Notes: generated by a model not told the origin, from the sequence alone. 64,000 nucleotides of DNA from Lachnospiraceae bacterium AM48-27BH (GCA_003478355.1 QUFC01000014.1:1-64000); one strand, 5' to 3'. Shown: positions 35,220-45,174, counted from the first letter of the stretch. Numbers and translations: made by a program.

Positions 35220-37037
35220 ATGGGATACAGCCATGACAGCGAATTTCCGTTTGCAGCATTTATCACCAACTTGGGAAAATACAATGAGGGCGAGCTTGTG
35301 GGGGAATGGGTAAAGTTCCCTACTACCCCGGAAAAGCTGCAGGAAGTATTTGAGCGTATCGGTATTGGCTCTGCGGATGATTTCGGCAATCCCTATGAGG
35401 AATGGTTCATCACGGACTATGACTGTTATGTAGATGGACTCTATAACCTCTTAGGGGAATACGAGAACCTAGACGAACTCAACTACCTGGCTTCCAAACT
35501 GGAGGAACTGGGCGAGTCGGAATATGAACACTTCCAGGCAGCTATGGAGATCAGCGACTACACCGGCAGCTTAAAAGACCTTATCAACCTGACTGACAAT
35601 CTGGATAAATATGATGTGTACCCCGGCATTGACGACTACGACGATCTGGGCCGGTATTACATTGACGAGCTGGGAACCATGCAGGTGCCGGAGTACCTGC
35701 AGAACTATATCGACTATGAGGCATACGGGCGTGATATTGCCCTGGGAGACACGGGAGCTTTCACCGATTACGGTTATGTGTATGACAATCAGAGCCGCTT
35801 TGAGGAATATTATGACGGAGACCGTGAGAATATCCCGGAGGAATACCGCGTGATGGTCTCCCCGGAGGAAGTGGAAGAACTGGAACCTGACCTTGACCGC
35901 CTGGATGTATCAACGGAACTTGCCCTCGATCTGGATTTACATTTCCGGGGATACAGTGCCAATTATGAACAGGCATTTCCAAAAGAGCAGGTACAGAGGG
36001 AGGCGATCGCTGACGCCCTCCTTGACGGGAACACTTCCCTTATCAAAACCGGACTTCTCAATATGAGCCGGGAAATGGACCTTAGAGAAGAAACCTCTCC
36101 GCTGATCGGACGGCTCACCGATTATGAAAAGGAATATGGTATCAACACCTACACCGTATATCAGCTAAAAGAGGTAGAGGAACTTCACCCATACCACTTT
36201 GAGGGCAGCGAGTATCTGGAGGCTGCCGGGCTTTCTATTGACCGGGCGAACTATGAGGCGGTCTACGCTGCCCCGTTCACCCCTAGAGAGAACCTGGAAA
36301 GCATTTATACCGATCTCAATATCCACCGCCCGGATAACTTCCGGGGACATAGTCTTTCTGTGTCGGACGTGGTAGTCTTGCAGGAATATGGGAAAGAGAC
36401 CGCCCATTTCTGTGACCGTTTTGGATACAAGGAAGTTCCGGAGTTTTTGGAACAGCAGCCAGAAAAGGCAGAGCCGGATATGGGGCAGATCACCTTTTAT
36501 ACAGCGGAGTGTATGGAGTTTCCCTCTTTAGGAGAATACCATAACAACCTGACCCTGCAGGAGGCGGTCGCCGCATACCAGGCAATCCCGGCAAATCGGC
36601 TTCACGGCATAAAAGGTATCGGCTTCACCCTGGAGGATGGCAGCATATACAGCGGTATGGAGTATCCTCTGGTACGGGGAAACCGGATTGACTTGGACAA
36701 CTTGTGCCTGGTGGAACACTTCAAAGAAAGTCCACTTGTGCAGGAGGCAGTAATTGATCTGGTGAGAGCCCTCCCTGATCTAACCGTGGATGATCGGGAG
36801 AATTTTCTGCTTATGCTGACAGACCCAAAGAACCATCTGAAAAATGCAGAGGTTCAGGTGGAGGACGATTACGGTATGATTGACGGTATCATTAACAACG
36901 GAGAACGGTCAAAGGATAAGGAGCCGGGAATGGATAAGCCCTCTGTCCTGGGGCAGCTCTCTCAGGCCAAAAAGGAATGTGCCGAGCGAAAGCCCCCGGA
37001 GCTCGGCAAGCCCGGAAAGGATGAGCCGGAACTATGA
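35220..37037 (+). CDS. Large ArdA-YodL-LPD multi-domain antirestriction protein
   Basis: A 605-residue, strongly acidic protein. Residues 1-170 are ArdA-like (FAAFITNLGKYNEGELVGEW). About 360-400 matches a YodL-like segment (ESIYTDLNIHRPDNFRGHSL), and about 440-560 an LPD-type domain common in mobile elements. The C-terminal tail (VLGQLSQAKKECAERK) repeats the tail of the preceding protein. The arrangement suggests a DNA-mimic with extra interaction domains; only the ArdA part has a known role. Confidence 0.72.
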   Translation: MGYSHDSEFPFAAFITNLGKYNEGELVGEWVKFPTTPEKLQEVFERIGIGSADDFGNPYEEWFITDYDCYVDGLYNLLGEYENLDELNYLASKLEELGESEYEHFQAAMEISDYTGSLKDLINLTDNLDKYDVYPGIDDYDDLGRYYIDELGTMQVPEYLQNYIDYEAYGRDIALGDTGAFTDYGYVYDNQSRFEEYYDGDRENIPEEYRVMVSPEEVEELEPDLDRLDVSTELALDLDLHFRGYSANYEQAFPKEQVQREAIADALLDGNTSLIKTGLLNMSREMDLREETSPLIGRLTDYEKEYGINTYTVYQLKEVEELHPYHFEGSEYLEAAGLSIDRANYEAVYAAPFTPRENLESIYTDLNIHRPDNFRGHSLSVSDVVVLQEYGKETAHFCDRFGYKEVPEFLEQQPEKAEPDMGQITFYTAECMEFPSLGEYHNNLTLQEAVAAYQAIPANRLHGIKGIGFTLEDGSIYSGMEYPLVRGNRIDLDNLCLVEHFKESPLVQEAVIDLVRALPDLTVDDRENFLLMLTDPKNHLKNAEVQVEDDYGMIDGIINNGERSKDKEPGMDKPSVLGQLSQAKKECAERKPPELGKPGKDEPEL

Positions 37038-37216
37038 GCCGAAGTAAAAAGTGGAAACAGGAATGGAGCTTCTTTCTTGGGGAGAACGGCAGGCGGCAGT
37101 ACAACAAGATCTGCAGAAAATGTATCCATAGCTGCAAGCAGAGTTTCCGGGCTGGAATTGTTGCCTGTCCTCTCTACCAGACAGATAGGGCAAAAAAGAG
37201 GCGGGAAAAAGGTTGA
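37034..37216 (+). CDS. Small basic cysteine-containing protein
   Basis: A 60-residue protein (MSRSKKWKQEWSFFLGENG) with a CRKCIHSC motif that may bind zinc. Its ATG overlaps the TGA of the previous gene, so it is translationally coupled. I recognise similar proteins at the end of transfer operons of CTn-like elements; function unknown. Confidence 0.65.
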   Translation: MSRSKKWKQEWSFFLGENGRRQYNKICRKCIHSCKQSFRAGIVACPLYQTDRAKKRREKG

Positions 37217-37338
37217 AAACAGAGGATTTTATCAGCTCTGCAAGGCTCAAAATACATAGGCAATAGGATTTGTCCTCTGCCTCCCTACGGGGCAAAATGA
37301 TAGGAAAAAGTGTCGATTTTCGCCACTTTTCCAGACAC

Positions 37339-37392
37339 AAAAATGGAGTACAGTTACCGCTTGTGTGGTGGTAGCTGTACTCCCCATTTTTT
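37339..37392 (+). terminator. Terminator of the transfer operon
   Basis: ATGGAGTACAG and CTGTACTCCCCAT pair, with TTTTTT after the stem. It lies about 120 bases after the last gene of the plus-strand transfer operon. The rest of 37217-37599 shows no convincing gene. Confidence 0.75.
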
Positions 37393-37599
37393 ATGCTCTT
37401 ATTCTCTTTTATCCAGGTAGGAAAGAATGGATGGATGTTCGCAGTCGTAGGCGCTGTGGGAATGTGTATAACTGGCTGTATCATGGAACTGTGGGAAACG
37501 GCGTTTGCAGGATGTGGGAAAGCCCCGGCTTTTCCATGTACTGTGAATGCGTTTTCCATCGGTGTAATGGTCTGTTATGCACATTTCCACGGTGCAGAA

Positions 37600-38493
37600 T
37601 TATTCGTTATTATCGGTATCCTCACCATCTTCTTCCTCAATCAGAGCAGGGGCAGCCTCTATGATAGAAGTAAGGAGGTTATGGAAATCTGCGGCCTTCA
37701 TGCTGGTAACAACCAGGGCACCTGTCTGTTCTTCCAGGGCCTTTCTCGCAATTCCGGCTACTTCACCGCCTCTGCGGGCAACTCTGCGGCTTTCTTCAAA
37801 TCCCGCAGGATGAACAGCGGCAGAAATATCTTTTGTGGAAGTTTCCGCAAGCATATTTAAGACAAGCTCTGTGGTGCTCATGTTATCACGGAGATTTTCT
37901 TTTTTCAAACCTTTCAAGGCTTTATATTGACGGGTAGACATACCCGCCCAGGCTTTGGTAATCTCATCCGTCAGGATGGCAAATTCTTTTCCCTCCTGTA
38001 CGCCACGCTTCTGCCATTCGTCTGTAAGCTCTTTGCGGACACGGATAGTCAGGAGTCTTTGATTGATCCAGTCTTCATCATATCCCTTTTTCAGATATGT
38101 AGCAAAAGCGCGGTCAATGGCCTTCTCCGGGTCAATGGTTTCCTCGATACGCTCGCTGCCGACTTTCGCAAGCCATGCTTTCAGCGGTTCAACCTTGGGA
38201 GAAGTAACAGACTGGATGATACGGAAAATCCCCTCCATTGTTGCGGCATTTGTCCGATATTTCTTTCCATCACTTGCTACCATTGAAGTTAGGGTACAAA
38301 TTGTACCCCACCTTGCGTCAAGCTCAGAGTCACGGGAACGCATTTTTTTGATGTATTGTTTTGGGTCTGCACTATCGGTCAAGACAGCGATAACATCGGT
38401 AACAGAGAAATACCATTCCTCCTGCTCGGCATTCCAGGCAGTGCGGATTTGTCTATCTTCAAACATTTGGATTAAATTATTTTTTTCGCTCAT
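37600..38493 (-). CDS. BRO/Bro-N-type DNA-binding protein
   Basis: A 297-residue protein. Its N-terminal domain (AEQEEWYFSVTDVIAVLTDS) is Bro-N-like, found in phage antirepressors and DinD-type proteins. Around residues 58-110 it has the conserved WGTICTLTS and MEGIFRIIQSV segments. The C-terminal half is helical and shared with a family widespread in Bacteroidetes and Firmicutes. It is probably a regulator. GGGAGG precedes the ATG. It is transcribed against the transfer operon and carries a remarkable palindrome upstream and a near copy of it inside the gene. Confidence 0.78.
   Translation of the reverse strand: MSEKNNLIQMFEDRQIRTAWNAEQEEWYFSVTDVIAVLTDSADPKQYIKKMRSRDSELDARWGTICTLTSMVASDGKKYRTNAATMEGIFRIIQSVTSPKVEPLKAWLAKVGSERIEETIDPEKAIDRAFATYLKKGYDEDWINQRLLTIRVRKELTDEWQKRGVQEGKEFAILTDEITKAWAGMSTRQYKALKGLKKENLRDNMSTTELVLNMLAETSTKDISAAVHPAGFEESRRVARRGGEVAGIARKALEEQTGALVVTSMKAADFHNLLTSIIEAAPALIEEEDGEDTDNNE
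38291..38313 (-). repeat. Copy of the bro palindrome inside the bro coding region
   Basis: The bases AGGGTACAAATTGTACCCCA and the following CCT match the promoter palindrome at 21 of 23 positions. In the gene they encode RWGTICTL, part of a conserved protein motif. Confidence 0.7.
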
Positions 38494-38524
38494 TATTTTG
38501 CCCTCCCGTTTTATGTCTATTCCA

Positions 38525-38559
38525 TTTCAGGTGGGGTACAATTTGTACCCCACCTGAAA
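38525..38559 (-). promoter_or_regulatory. 35-base perfect palindrome in the bro leader
   Basis: TTTCAGGTGGGGTACAA, one T, and TTGTACCCCACCTGAAA give 17 perfect pairs. On the minus strand it lies after a TATAAT (about 38575) and before the ribosome site, so it falls in the 5' leader or early transcribed region. No T-run follows in the direction of the gene, so it is not a terminator for it. It is probably an operator or a leader hairpin. Confidence 0.75.
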
Positions 38560-38610
38560 AAATTACTTTTGTAAATTATATCATGTATGCTTTTGTGTTT
38601 CAATGAACGC

Positions 38611-39952
38611 TTACCCTCGTTCCTTGTTCTTCTCCCGTTCTTCCTTTTGTGGTGCAGATAAGAACTGGTCCACATTCCGCTTGATGGTATCCAGTTCCTT
38701 TACCTGAACTTTGATTTTCTGATAAGTTCCATACTCCTGCTGTTTCTCTGCGGTGAGGGAGTCCATCTCTTTTTTCAAGGCAGTAATATCTGGCAACTTT
38801 TGAACGCCCATCTGTTTGAGGGCTTTGGCAGCACTCTCAAAGAGGATGATCTGGCTTTCCTGTCCTCTCAGAAATTTTTCCTTGTCGGAAGATTTCCTGT
38901 ACTGCTCATAGACTGGCCTGTGTTCCCGGTAGGCGGAAACGTGCTTTATCAGCAGGCCGATCTCGCCTATCCGTTGTTCCTTTGCCTTGATGGAGGACAG
39001 GAGCCGGTCCTGTTCCGTCATCACTTCATCAACCTTACCCTGTAACTGCTCATAGTGGGTAATGCCGTGTTCCGTGAGGAAATTGAATGTACGGGCTGCC
39101 TCCTTTAGATTGTTGATCTTCGCCCAATGTGCAAAGCCACCACTTTCCTGGGCTTTGAGATTGTTCTGTATATCAATGAGCAGGCTGATCTTCTGACTGC
39201 CTAACTTCGGCTGCTTGGATGGGCGGAGCCTCCGGCAATCCTGGAGGAAACGGCTTCCTCCGTGTAATCTACGCCCAGGGTTTTCAGACGGGTAAACCGT
39301 TCCTGTCCCGTGGCTTTGCAGGAAATGTACTTACCCCGCTTGATCTCGTATCCCTCTGCCTCCAGCCTTTTCAGCAGTTCCTCAAAATCAGATACCTGGG
39401 GAATGAGCCGGTCAATGACTGTTTTCAATTTCGCCTTATAGCTGGTTCCCGCTTTCTCTGTGGTATGTTCAATGTAGCGCTTCCCTTTGTCCTGTCCCGG
39501 CACGATCACGGACAGACCATATCCTTGCATAGCCGGTCGCTGGTGCGGCGGATGAAATGATAGCTCTGCTTGTTGGAGTGGTACTTCCGATAATCCACAA
39601 AACTGACAGAGTTAAAAATGATGTGATTATGAATATGCCCCTTGTCTATGTGGGTCGTGAGGACAAATTCATACTTGCCGCCCAACACTTCATTTGCCAG
39701 CTTCATGCCGATTTCATGGGCCTGTTTCGGCGTGACCTCCCCAGGAGAAAATGCCTGTATCAGGTGGCGACCCAGGTTGGTGCCCTTGTCTATGGCATGG
39801 CGGCGTGTCCAGGAAAATTCTATGTCGGCGGTTTCTGCGGAACACCCAAAGGAGGACACCAGGAGGGTTTCATCCGTTTTCCCAGGATTGCAGATATAGG
39901 CTATGGCCTTATTCAGCGTTGTTTTGATAGGATGTGTCTTTGTAACTGCCAT
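38611..39952 (-). CDS. MobA/VirD2-family relaxase of element B (frameshifted twice)
   Basis: About 447 residues after two one-base repairs (near 39522 and at GGG 39221-39223). The N-terminal relaxase domain has the catalytic Tyr region AIAYICNPGKT and the metal-binding HIDKGHIHNHIIFNS. The middle part (ERFTRLKTLGVDYTEEAV) is typical of this group, and a long coiled-coil C-terminus ends in charged residues. It nicks the element at oriT and leads the strand into the recipient. It overlaps mobC by 40 bases. Confidence 0.87.
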
Positions 39953-40242
39953 ATCTCATCCTGCCTTTCCCTGATCTCCTGAATGTCCGCCGCATAGGCG
40001 GAACCTCCCGCATTGAGCCGCTTTGCGATCTGGTTGATGTTCCTGCTGATGGCTGACAGGATTTTATTCATCTCCTTTATGTCCGTGGTGTCAGTGTAGA
40101 TGATATATCCGTCAATCGCCATCTTCCGCAGATAAGCCCCATACCGTTGTGTGGGGAGCAGTTTCATCTTTTCATCTATCAGCCCTTTTTCCTCGGCTGT
40201 CACCCAAAACTTCATCTGAATATTTCTCTTTCGGTTCGCCAT
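39913..40242 (-). CDS. MobC relaxosome accessory protein
   Basis: A 109-residue protein with a ribbon-helix-helix-like N-terminus (MKFWVTAEEKGLIDEKM) and the MobC signature (YLRKMAIDGYII and NINQIAKRLN). It helps the relaxase bind and open oriT. GGAGGAAACCG before the ATG at 40242 fixes the start 18 codons inside the longest frame. It overlaps the relaxase gene. Confidence 0.85.
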   Translation of the reverse strand: MANRKRNIQMKFWVTAEEKGLIDEKMKLLPTQRYGAYLRKMAIDGYIIYTDTTDIKEMNKILSAISRNINQIAKRLNAGGSAYAADIQEIRERQDEIWQLQRHILSKQR

Positions 40243-40264
40243 CGGTTTCCTCCGTTCTTCTAAG

Positions 40265-40288
40265 GGTTTGGGATTATCCCAACAAGCA
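40265..40288 (-). other. Candidate oriT of element B
   Basis: On the minus strand TGCTTGTTGGGATAATCCCAA has a six-base inverted repeat (TTGGGA/TCCCAA) and lies directly upstream of mobC and the relaxase gene, the usual oriT place. The same TGCTTGTTGGG followed by an inverted repeat appears at 58594-58617. The nick position is not determined. Confidence 0.5.
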
Positions 40289-40492
40289 TTTTTCATTTTC
40301 GGGCAAAGGACCTGAAAATTAGAAAAATCGCAAACGGGTACTCGTTTGCTGTGCTTGCTGTTCTTTAGTTCTTCGTACTTAGGTAATCCCGAAAACCTCC
40401 GTTTGGCTACCGAAAATGCAAAGAAAAAGCGCTACAAACTTCATTCGTTCATAGCGTTTCTCATTCTCTGTCCAGTTGTGTCAGGAGCATGG

Positions 40493-40849
40493 TTACTCCC
40501 CTTTTTCTCTGGCATCCAACACGGCTTGTACGGTGGCAATGATAATTCCGATTTCCCGATCGGTCAATTCATCTGCCAGAGCGTCAAGCTGTCGGCGCAA
40601 CGTAGTTTTCCCATATGTCGTATCCCCAAAAAGAAATTGATCCACGGAGATATGATAGCGGGACATGAGCTCAAAAAAGATTTGGAGGCTCGGATGTTGT
40701 CCCTTATTCTCAATATTGGCGAGATAGCGGGGAGAAAGATACATCTCATCACCTACTTTGTTACGAGACTCCTTCTGTCCTGTCCTCGCCGCCTTAATTG
40801 CTGACCCATAGGGGCCAAAGTCGATTTTTTCTACAGGTCTTTTTGCCAT
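40493..40849 (-). CDS. XRE-family transcriptional regulator
   Basis: A 118-residue protein with an N-terminal helix-turn-helix (RNKVGDEMYLSPRYLANIEN) and a C-terminal helical region. It faces away from the resistance cargo and toward mobC. It probably controls transfer or cargo genes. The ribosome site is weak (GGGTGA), and the ATG at 40849 or 40855 could be used. Confidence 0.75.
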   Translation of the reverse strand: MAKRPVEKIDFGPYGSAIKAARTGQKESRNKVGDEMYLSPRYLANIENKGQHPSLQIFFELMSRYHISVDQFLFGDTTYGKTTLRRQLDALADELTDREIGIIIATVQAVLDAREKGE

Positions 40850-41062
40850 ATTCATTCACCCGATTACATTTTACAGTTCCTTTTTCTCATTGAATATGTC
40901 TACACAATTCCCAACATAAGCCAAAATAATTCATGATTTCGGCTTGATATTCTTGACATGACAAGGTATAATCATATGAATGGCAAGAAAAAACCATTTG
41001 CTTATCAAATACAATAGCACAAACAAGAAAAATTATGAAATTACAAGGAGAGGATTACTACC

Positions 41063-41419
41063 ATGTTAAGACCGAAAGAAGTTGTTCAGTTATGGGTAGA
41101 TGCATTCAATAACCATGATGTGGAAGCAATTACAGCTCTTTATCATGAAAATGCGACAAATCACCAAGTAGCGAATGAGCCAGTAGTAGGCATTGAAGCA
41201 ATCCGTACCATGTTTACAGCCGAATTTTCAACAGCGGATATGACAGCTATCGTAGAAAATATTTTTGAGGATGGGCAATGGGCAATCCTTGAATGGCGTG
41301 ATCCATTGGGGTTACGGGGATGTGGCTTTTTTCAGGTGGTGAACGGAAAGATTTTATTCCAACGAGGCTATTGGGATAAACTCTCATTTTTGAAACAGCA
41401 CAATCTTCCAATAGAGTAA
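41063..41419 (+). CDS. SnoaL-like (NTF2 fold) protein
   Basis: A 118-residue NTF2-like protein (LWVDAFNNHDVEAITALYHE). Such cone-shaped domains bind small molecules or act as isomerases and hydrolases; no specific substrate can be named. AAGGAGAGG precedes the ATG. It is the first gene of an AT-rich cargo block whose base composition differs from the transfer genes. Confidence 0.8.
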   Translation: MLRPKEVVQLWVDAFNNHDVEAITALYHENATNHQVANEPVVGIEAIRTMFTAEFSTADMTAIVENIFEDGQWAILEWRDPLGLRGCGFFQVVNGKILFQRGYWDKLSFLKQHNLPIE

Positions 41420-41444
41420 ATATGACATTTTAGTAGGAGAAAAT

Positions 41445-42308
41445 ATGGAATACCGGACATTGGAAAACATAGATTCCATTTGTATATACGAAGCGTTTAC
41501 ACAGGCATTTTCTGATTATCAGGTTTCAGTTGATATGTCTTTTAAATCCTTTGAGACAATGTTGAAAAGAAATGGATTTATGCCTGCGGTTTCAGTTGGA
41601 GCCTTTGTAGATAAAACGCTTGTCGCTTTTATCTTGAATGGAGTGAGAGAGTGGGATAATGAAAAAACAGTCTATGACCTCGGAACAGGAGTTATCCCTG
41701 ATTTTCGCAGAACAGGAATCATGGGGGAATTATTGAATCTGGTCAGTGCTATATGTATAAAAAATAAAATCAGAGTGTATCAGCTGGAAGTGATTCAGGA
41801 TAATGAGAAGGCGCTTACTTTATATAAAAAGCAGGGATTTCAAGTTGACAGAGTATTGAATTGTTACCAACTGACAGGTGGGATAAAAGAACCAGGCATA
41901 TATAAAGCGTGGAAACTGGAACATCCAGAAAAAATACAAGAAGCTCAATGGACAATAGTCAAGGATTTTTGGACGTATCCACCTTCATGGCAAAACGCAA
42001 AAGATGCTGTATGCGCAATCGCCAGATCCTTTTCTTATACGATTGTTAAATTTGACGGAAACCTGATCGGCTATGGTATTGTGGACAAAATAAAAGGAGA
42101 TATTGTGCAGTTAGCGGTACATCCTCAATATCGCAGAATGGGAGTTGCCACAGAGATTTTGTTGGATTTATCGAAACAAACAAAGAGTTTAGAGATGAAA
42201 GTAATAAACGTGGATGAGCGAGATCAGGCATTAAACATATTTTTGAAGAAAATGAAGTTTCGTGTATTTGTTAAACAATATGAAATGAGAAAATATTTTT
42301 CTGTTTAG
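41445..42308 (+). CDS. Tandem GNAT-family acetyltransferase
   Basis: A 287-residue protein with two GNAT folds. The first (about 1-140) has the acetyl-CoA loop VIPDFRRTGIMGELL. The second (about 170-287) has VHPQYRRMGVATEIL. The substrate is unknown; double GNAT proteins include antibiotic- and thialysine-modifying enzymes. AGGAG lies before the ATG, 25 bases after the SnoaL-like gene, so they form an operon. Confidence 0.85.
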   Translation: MEYRTLENIDSICIYEAFTQAFSDYQVSVDMSFKSFETMLKRNGFMPAVSVGAFVDKTLVAFILNGVREWDNEKTVYDLGTGVIPDFRRTGIMGELLNLVSAICIKNKIRVYQLEVIQDNEKALTLYKKQGFQVDRVLNCYQLTGGIKEPGIYKAWKLEHPEKIQEAQWTIVKDFWTYPPSWQNAKDAVCAIARSFSYTIVKFDGNLIGYGIVDKIKGDIVQLAVHPQYRRMGVATEILLDLSKQTKSLEMKVINVDERDQALNIFLKKMKFRVFVKQYEMRKYFSV

Positions 42309-42365
42309 GATATTGCATAGATGAAGAAGCTGACTTTAAGGGCGGTTGTCAGTGAAGGGGCAGGC

Positions 42366-42911
42366 ATGAGATATAATAAAACAATAATGTTAAGTAATGG
42401 TGTGGAATGTTGTTTGAGGAATGGAACAGAAAGTGATGGTCAGCTTGTATTGGATAATTTCAATCTGACACATAGCGAAACCGATTATTTGCTTACATAT
42501 CCAGATGAAAACAGTTTTAATGCCGAACAGGAAAGCCAGTTCCTGAAAGAAAAGGCTGAGAGTGAAAGGGAGATTGAACTGATTGCCATAGTTGACGGTG
42601 TCATTACAGGAACAGCAGGAATCGAGGCAATCGGTACAAAGTATAAGGTACGGCATCGGGCAGAATTTGGCATCAGCGTTGCGAAAAAATATTGGGGGCT
42701 TGGAATTGGTAAGGCTTTGCTGGCTTCATGTATCGAATGTGCTAAAGCAGCGGGCTATAGCCAGCTTGAACTTAATGTGGTTGCTGAAAACGAAAGAGCC
42801 GTTTCTATGTATGAACAGGCTGGATTTGTCGAGTTTGGAAGAAATCCCAAAGGATTTTGCTCCCGCATAGCCGGATTTCAGGAGGTCATTTCTATGAGAT
42901 TAGAATTGTGA
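42366..42911 (+). CDS. GNAT-family N-acetyltransferase
   Basis: A 181-residue GNAT enzyme with the acetyl-CoA motif FGISVAKKYWGLGIGKALL and the late VVAENERAVSMYEQAGF, similar to RimJ/RimL- and PAT-like acetyltransferases. The substrate is unknown. The ATG at 42366 is preferred to that at 42321 because GGGGC lies just upstream and the N-terminal strand then fits the family. Confidence 0.8.
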   Translation: MRYNKTIMLSNGVECCLRNGTESDGQLVLDNFNLTHSETDYLLTYPDENSFNAEQESQFLKEKAESEREIELIAIVDGVITGTAGIEAIGTKYKVRHRAEFGISVAKKYWGLGIGKALLASCIECAKAAGYSQLELNVVAENERAVSMYEQAGFVEFGRNPKGFCSRIAGFQEVISMRLEL

Positions 42912-42934
42912 TGATTGAAAGATTTATTTCATGC

Positions 42935-43106
42935 TTGCTTTTCGGGTGCGGATGTGTTATAATCATGATATTTCCAAAAAGGAGTTAAAAAATATGCGGC
43001 AGGGTATTCTTAAATAAAACTATAACCAAATAGTGGGAACAAAAAACTTTGGGATGTCCTTTGGAACAAGGGCTTGGTTTTTTGTGCCTATTTAAGAATA
43101 CTTTTG
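42935..43106 (+). promoter_or_regulatory. tet promoter and attenuation leader
   Basis: TTGCTT (42935-42940) is 17 bases from TATAAT (42958-42963). Downstream, a leader peptide and two competing structures are seen: GTATTCTTAAATA (43004-43016) pairs perfectly with TATTTAAGAATAC (43089-43101), and a weaker hairpin around 43045-43075 is followed by TTTTTT. This is the leader known from tet(M)/tet(W)-type genes, where ribosome stalling lets transcription continue into tet. Confidence 0.8.
42994..43017 (+). CDS. tet leader peptide
   Basis: A seven-residue peptide MRQGILK after AAGGAG. It is the conserved short leader of tet(M)/(W)-class genes and overlaps the upstream arm of the attenuator stem. 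Confidence 0.8.
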   Translation: MRQGILK

Positions 43107-43256
43107 CCTTATATATTGACATAGCAAGACAAGTGACAAGCGTCTGTTGGCGTATGTCTTTTATGTGTATGTCCAAAGATTAAATCCCCAGCGGTAAGAG
43201 TATTTTGCTGCTGGGGATTTTTATGCCTTTTTTTGGCTGTGAATGGAGGATGACAC

Positions 43257-45174
43257 ATGAAAATAATCAATATTGGCATTCTTGCACACGTTGATGCAGG
43301 AAAAACAACACTGACAGAAAGCCTGCTGTATACAAGCGGGGCAATCATAGAACCGGGCAGTGTAGATAAAGGCACAACAAGAACGGATTCTATGGCTTTG
43401 GAACGTCAAAGGGGAATTACCATTCAGGCTGCCGTTACGTCTTTTCACTGGAAAGAGTACAAAGTGAATCTTGTAGATACACCGGGACACATGGATTTTT
43501 TGACAGAAGTGTACCGTTCTTTATCAGTTCTGGACGGAGCGATTTTAGTAGTGTCTGCAAAAGATGGCGTACAGGCACAGACCAGAGTGCTGTTCCATGC
43601 GCTGAGGAAGATGAAGATACCAACCATTATTTTTATCAATAAAATCGATCAGGAAGGCTTTGTTCCTGCACAGACTTATCAAAATATCAGAGAAAAATTG
43701 ACAGAAGATATGATGGTTATGCAGGAAGTTCATTTATTTTCAGAACTAACACTTTCCGACGTTGCGGATTTTGAAAAGTGGGATGCTGTGATTGCCGGGA
43801 ATGATGATCTTTTAGAAAAATATCTTTCAGGAGCGCCTTTGACATTGCGGGAACTTCAGGAAGAAATAAAGCGAAGGGTACAGCAGGGAACTTTTTTTCC
43901 GGTATATCATGGAAGCGCAAAAGAGAATATCGGGACAAAAGAATTGCTTGATGTAATCACAGATATTTTTTCATCGAAAACGGATAACTGTCAATCGGAA
44001 CTGTGCGGGTACGTTTTTAAAATTGAATATACCGAGCAGAAAAAACGACGGTGCTATGTAAGGCTGTATAGTGGTACGCTTTGCTTACGGGAAACGATTT
44101 TTTGCAAAAAAGGAAAAGATTAAGATTACAGAGATGTCAATTCCATTTAAGGGAGAAATTGTCCAGACAGATACTGCTGATTCCGGGGAGATTGTTATTT
44201 TGTCTGACAACACATTAAAGTTAAATGATATTCTGGGAGACGAAAAACTGTTGCCACGCAAGGCATGGACGGATAATCCCCTGCCGCTTCTTAGGACAAC
44301 GATAGAGCCAGCCAAAGCAGAGCAAAGGGAAGTGTTGCTGGATGCCCTTACAGAGATTGCGGATACTGATCCGCTTCTGCGCTTTGTGATTGATCCTGTC
44401 ACTCATGAAATCATTCTTTCCTTTTTGGGGAAAGTACAGTTAGAAGTTGTTTGTTCTTTATTGAATGAAAAATATTGCATCGAGGCAGAGGTAAAAGAGC
44501 CTACGGTCATTTATCTGGAAAGACCACGAAAAGAGGAGCATTATACAATTCATATTGAAGTGCCGCCAAATCCCTTTTGGGCGTCGATTGGTCTGGCAGT
44601 CACTCCCCTTCCTGCTGGGAGCGGAACAGAATATGAAAGCAAGGTGTCACTTGGTTATTTAAACCAAAGTTTTCAAAACGCAGTTATGGAAGGGATTCAG
44701 TATGGATTGGAGCAGGGAGTGTATGGATGGGAGGTGACAGATTGCAGGATCTGTTTTGAATACGGAATTTATTACAGCCCAGTCAGTACTCCGTCAGATT
44801 TCCGCTTTCTTGCGCCCATTGTGCTGGAACTGGCATTAAAAAAAGCAGGAACACAGGTTTTAGAACCCTATCTTTCTTTTACCCTGTTTGCACCGCAGGA
44901 ATATCTTTCACGGGCTTATCATGATGCTGTGAAATACGATGCGGTAATTGAAACAACTTCAATAAAAAATAATGAAGCGATCTTAACTGGAGAAATACCG
45001 GCAAGACGGATTGGGGAATACAAAAGCGATCTGAATTTCTACACAAATGGAAGAAGTGTTTGCCTGACGGAATTGAAAGGGTATCAGGAAACTTCAGGGG
45101 AACCTGCAGTACAGCCCCGCCGCCCCAATAGCCGGCTGGATAAGGTTCGTCATATGTTTCAGAAGATCATGTAA
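43257..45174 (+). CDS. Tetracycline resistance ribosomal protection protein (frameshifted near 44100)
   Basis: A translational GTPase resembling EF-G that dislodges tetracycline from ribosomes. The G1 motif is [17 protein letters not shown]3 DTPGHMDF, and G4 FINKIDQ. The C-terminus [17 protein letters not shown] matches the Tet(O)/Tet(W) group. The frame breaks in the T run at 44098-44103; adding two T residues gives 639 residues, the standard family length, whereas removing one T gives 638. The class (O, W, 32, 44 or a mosaic) cannot be decided by eye. If the frameshift is real, resistance is lost. Confidence 0.9.

Noticed and set aside
37393..37860. A 155-residue hydrophobic plus-strand frame after the transfer operon
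   Set aside because: It follows a terminator, has no ribosome site and overlaps the end of the BRO gene on the other strand.
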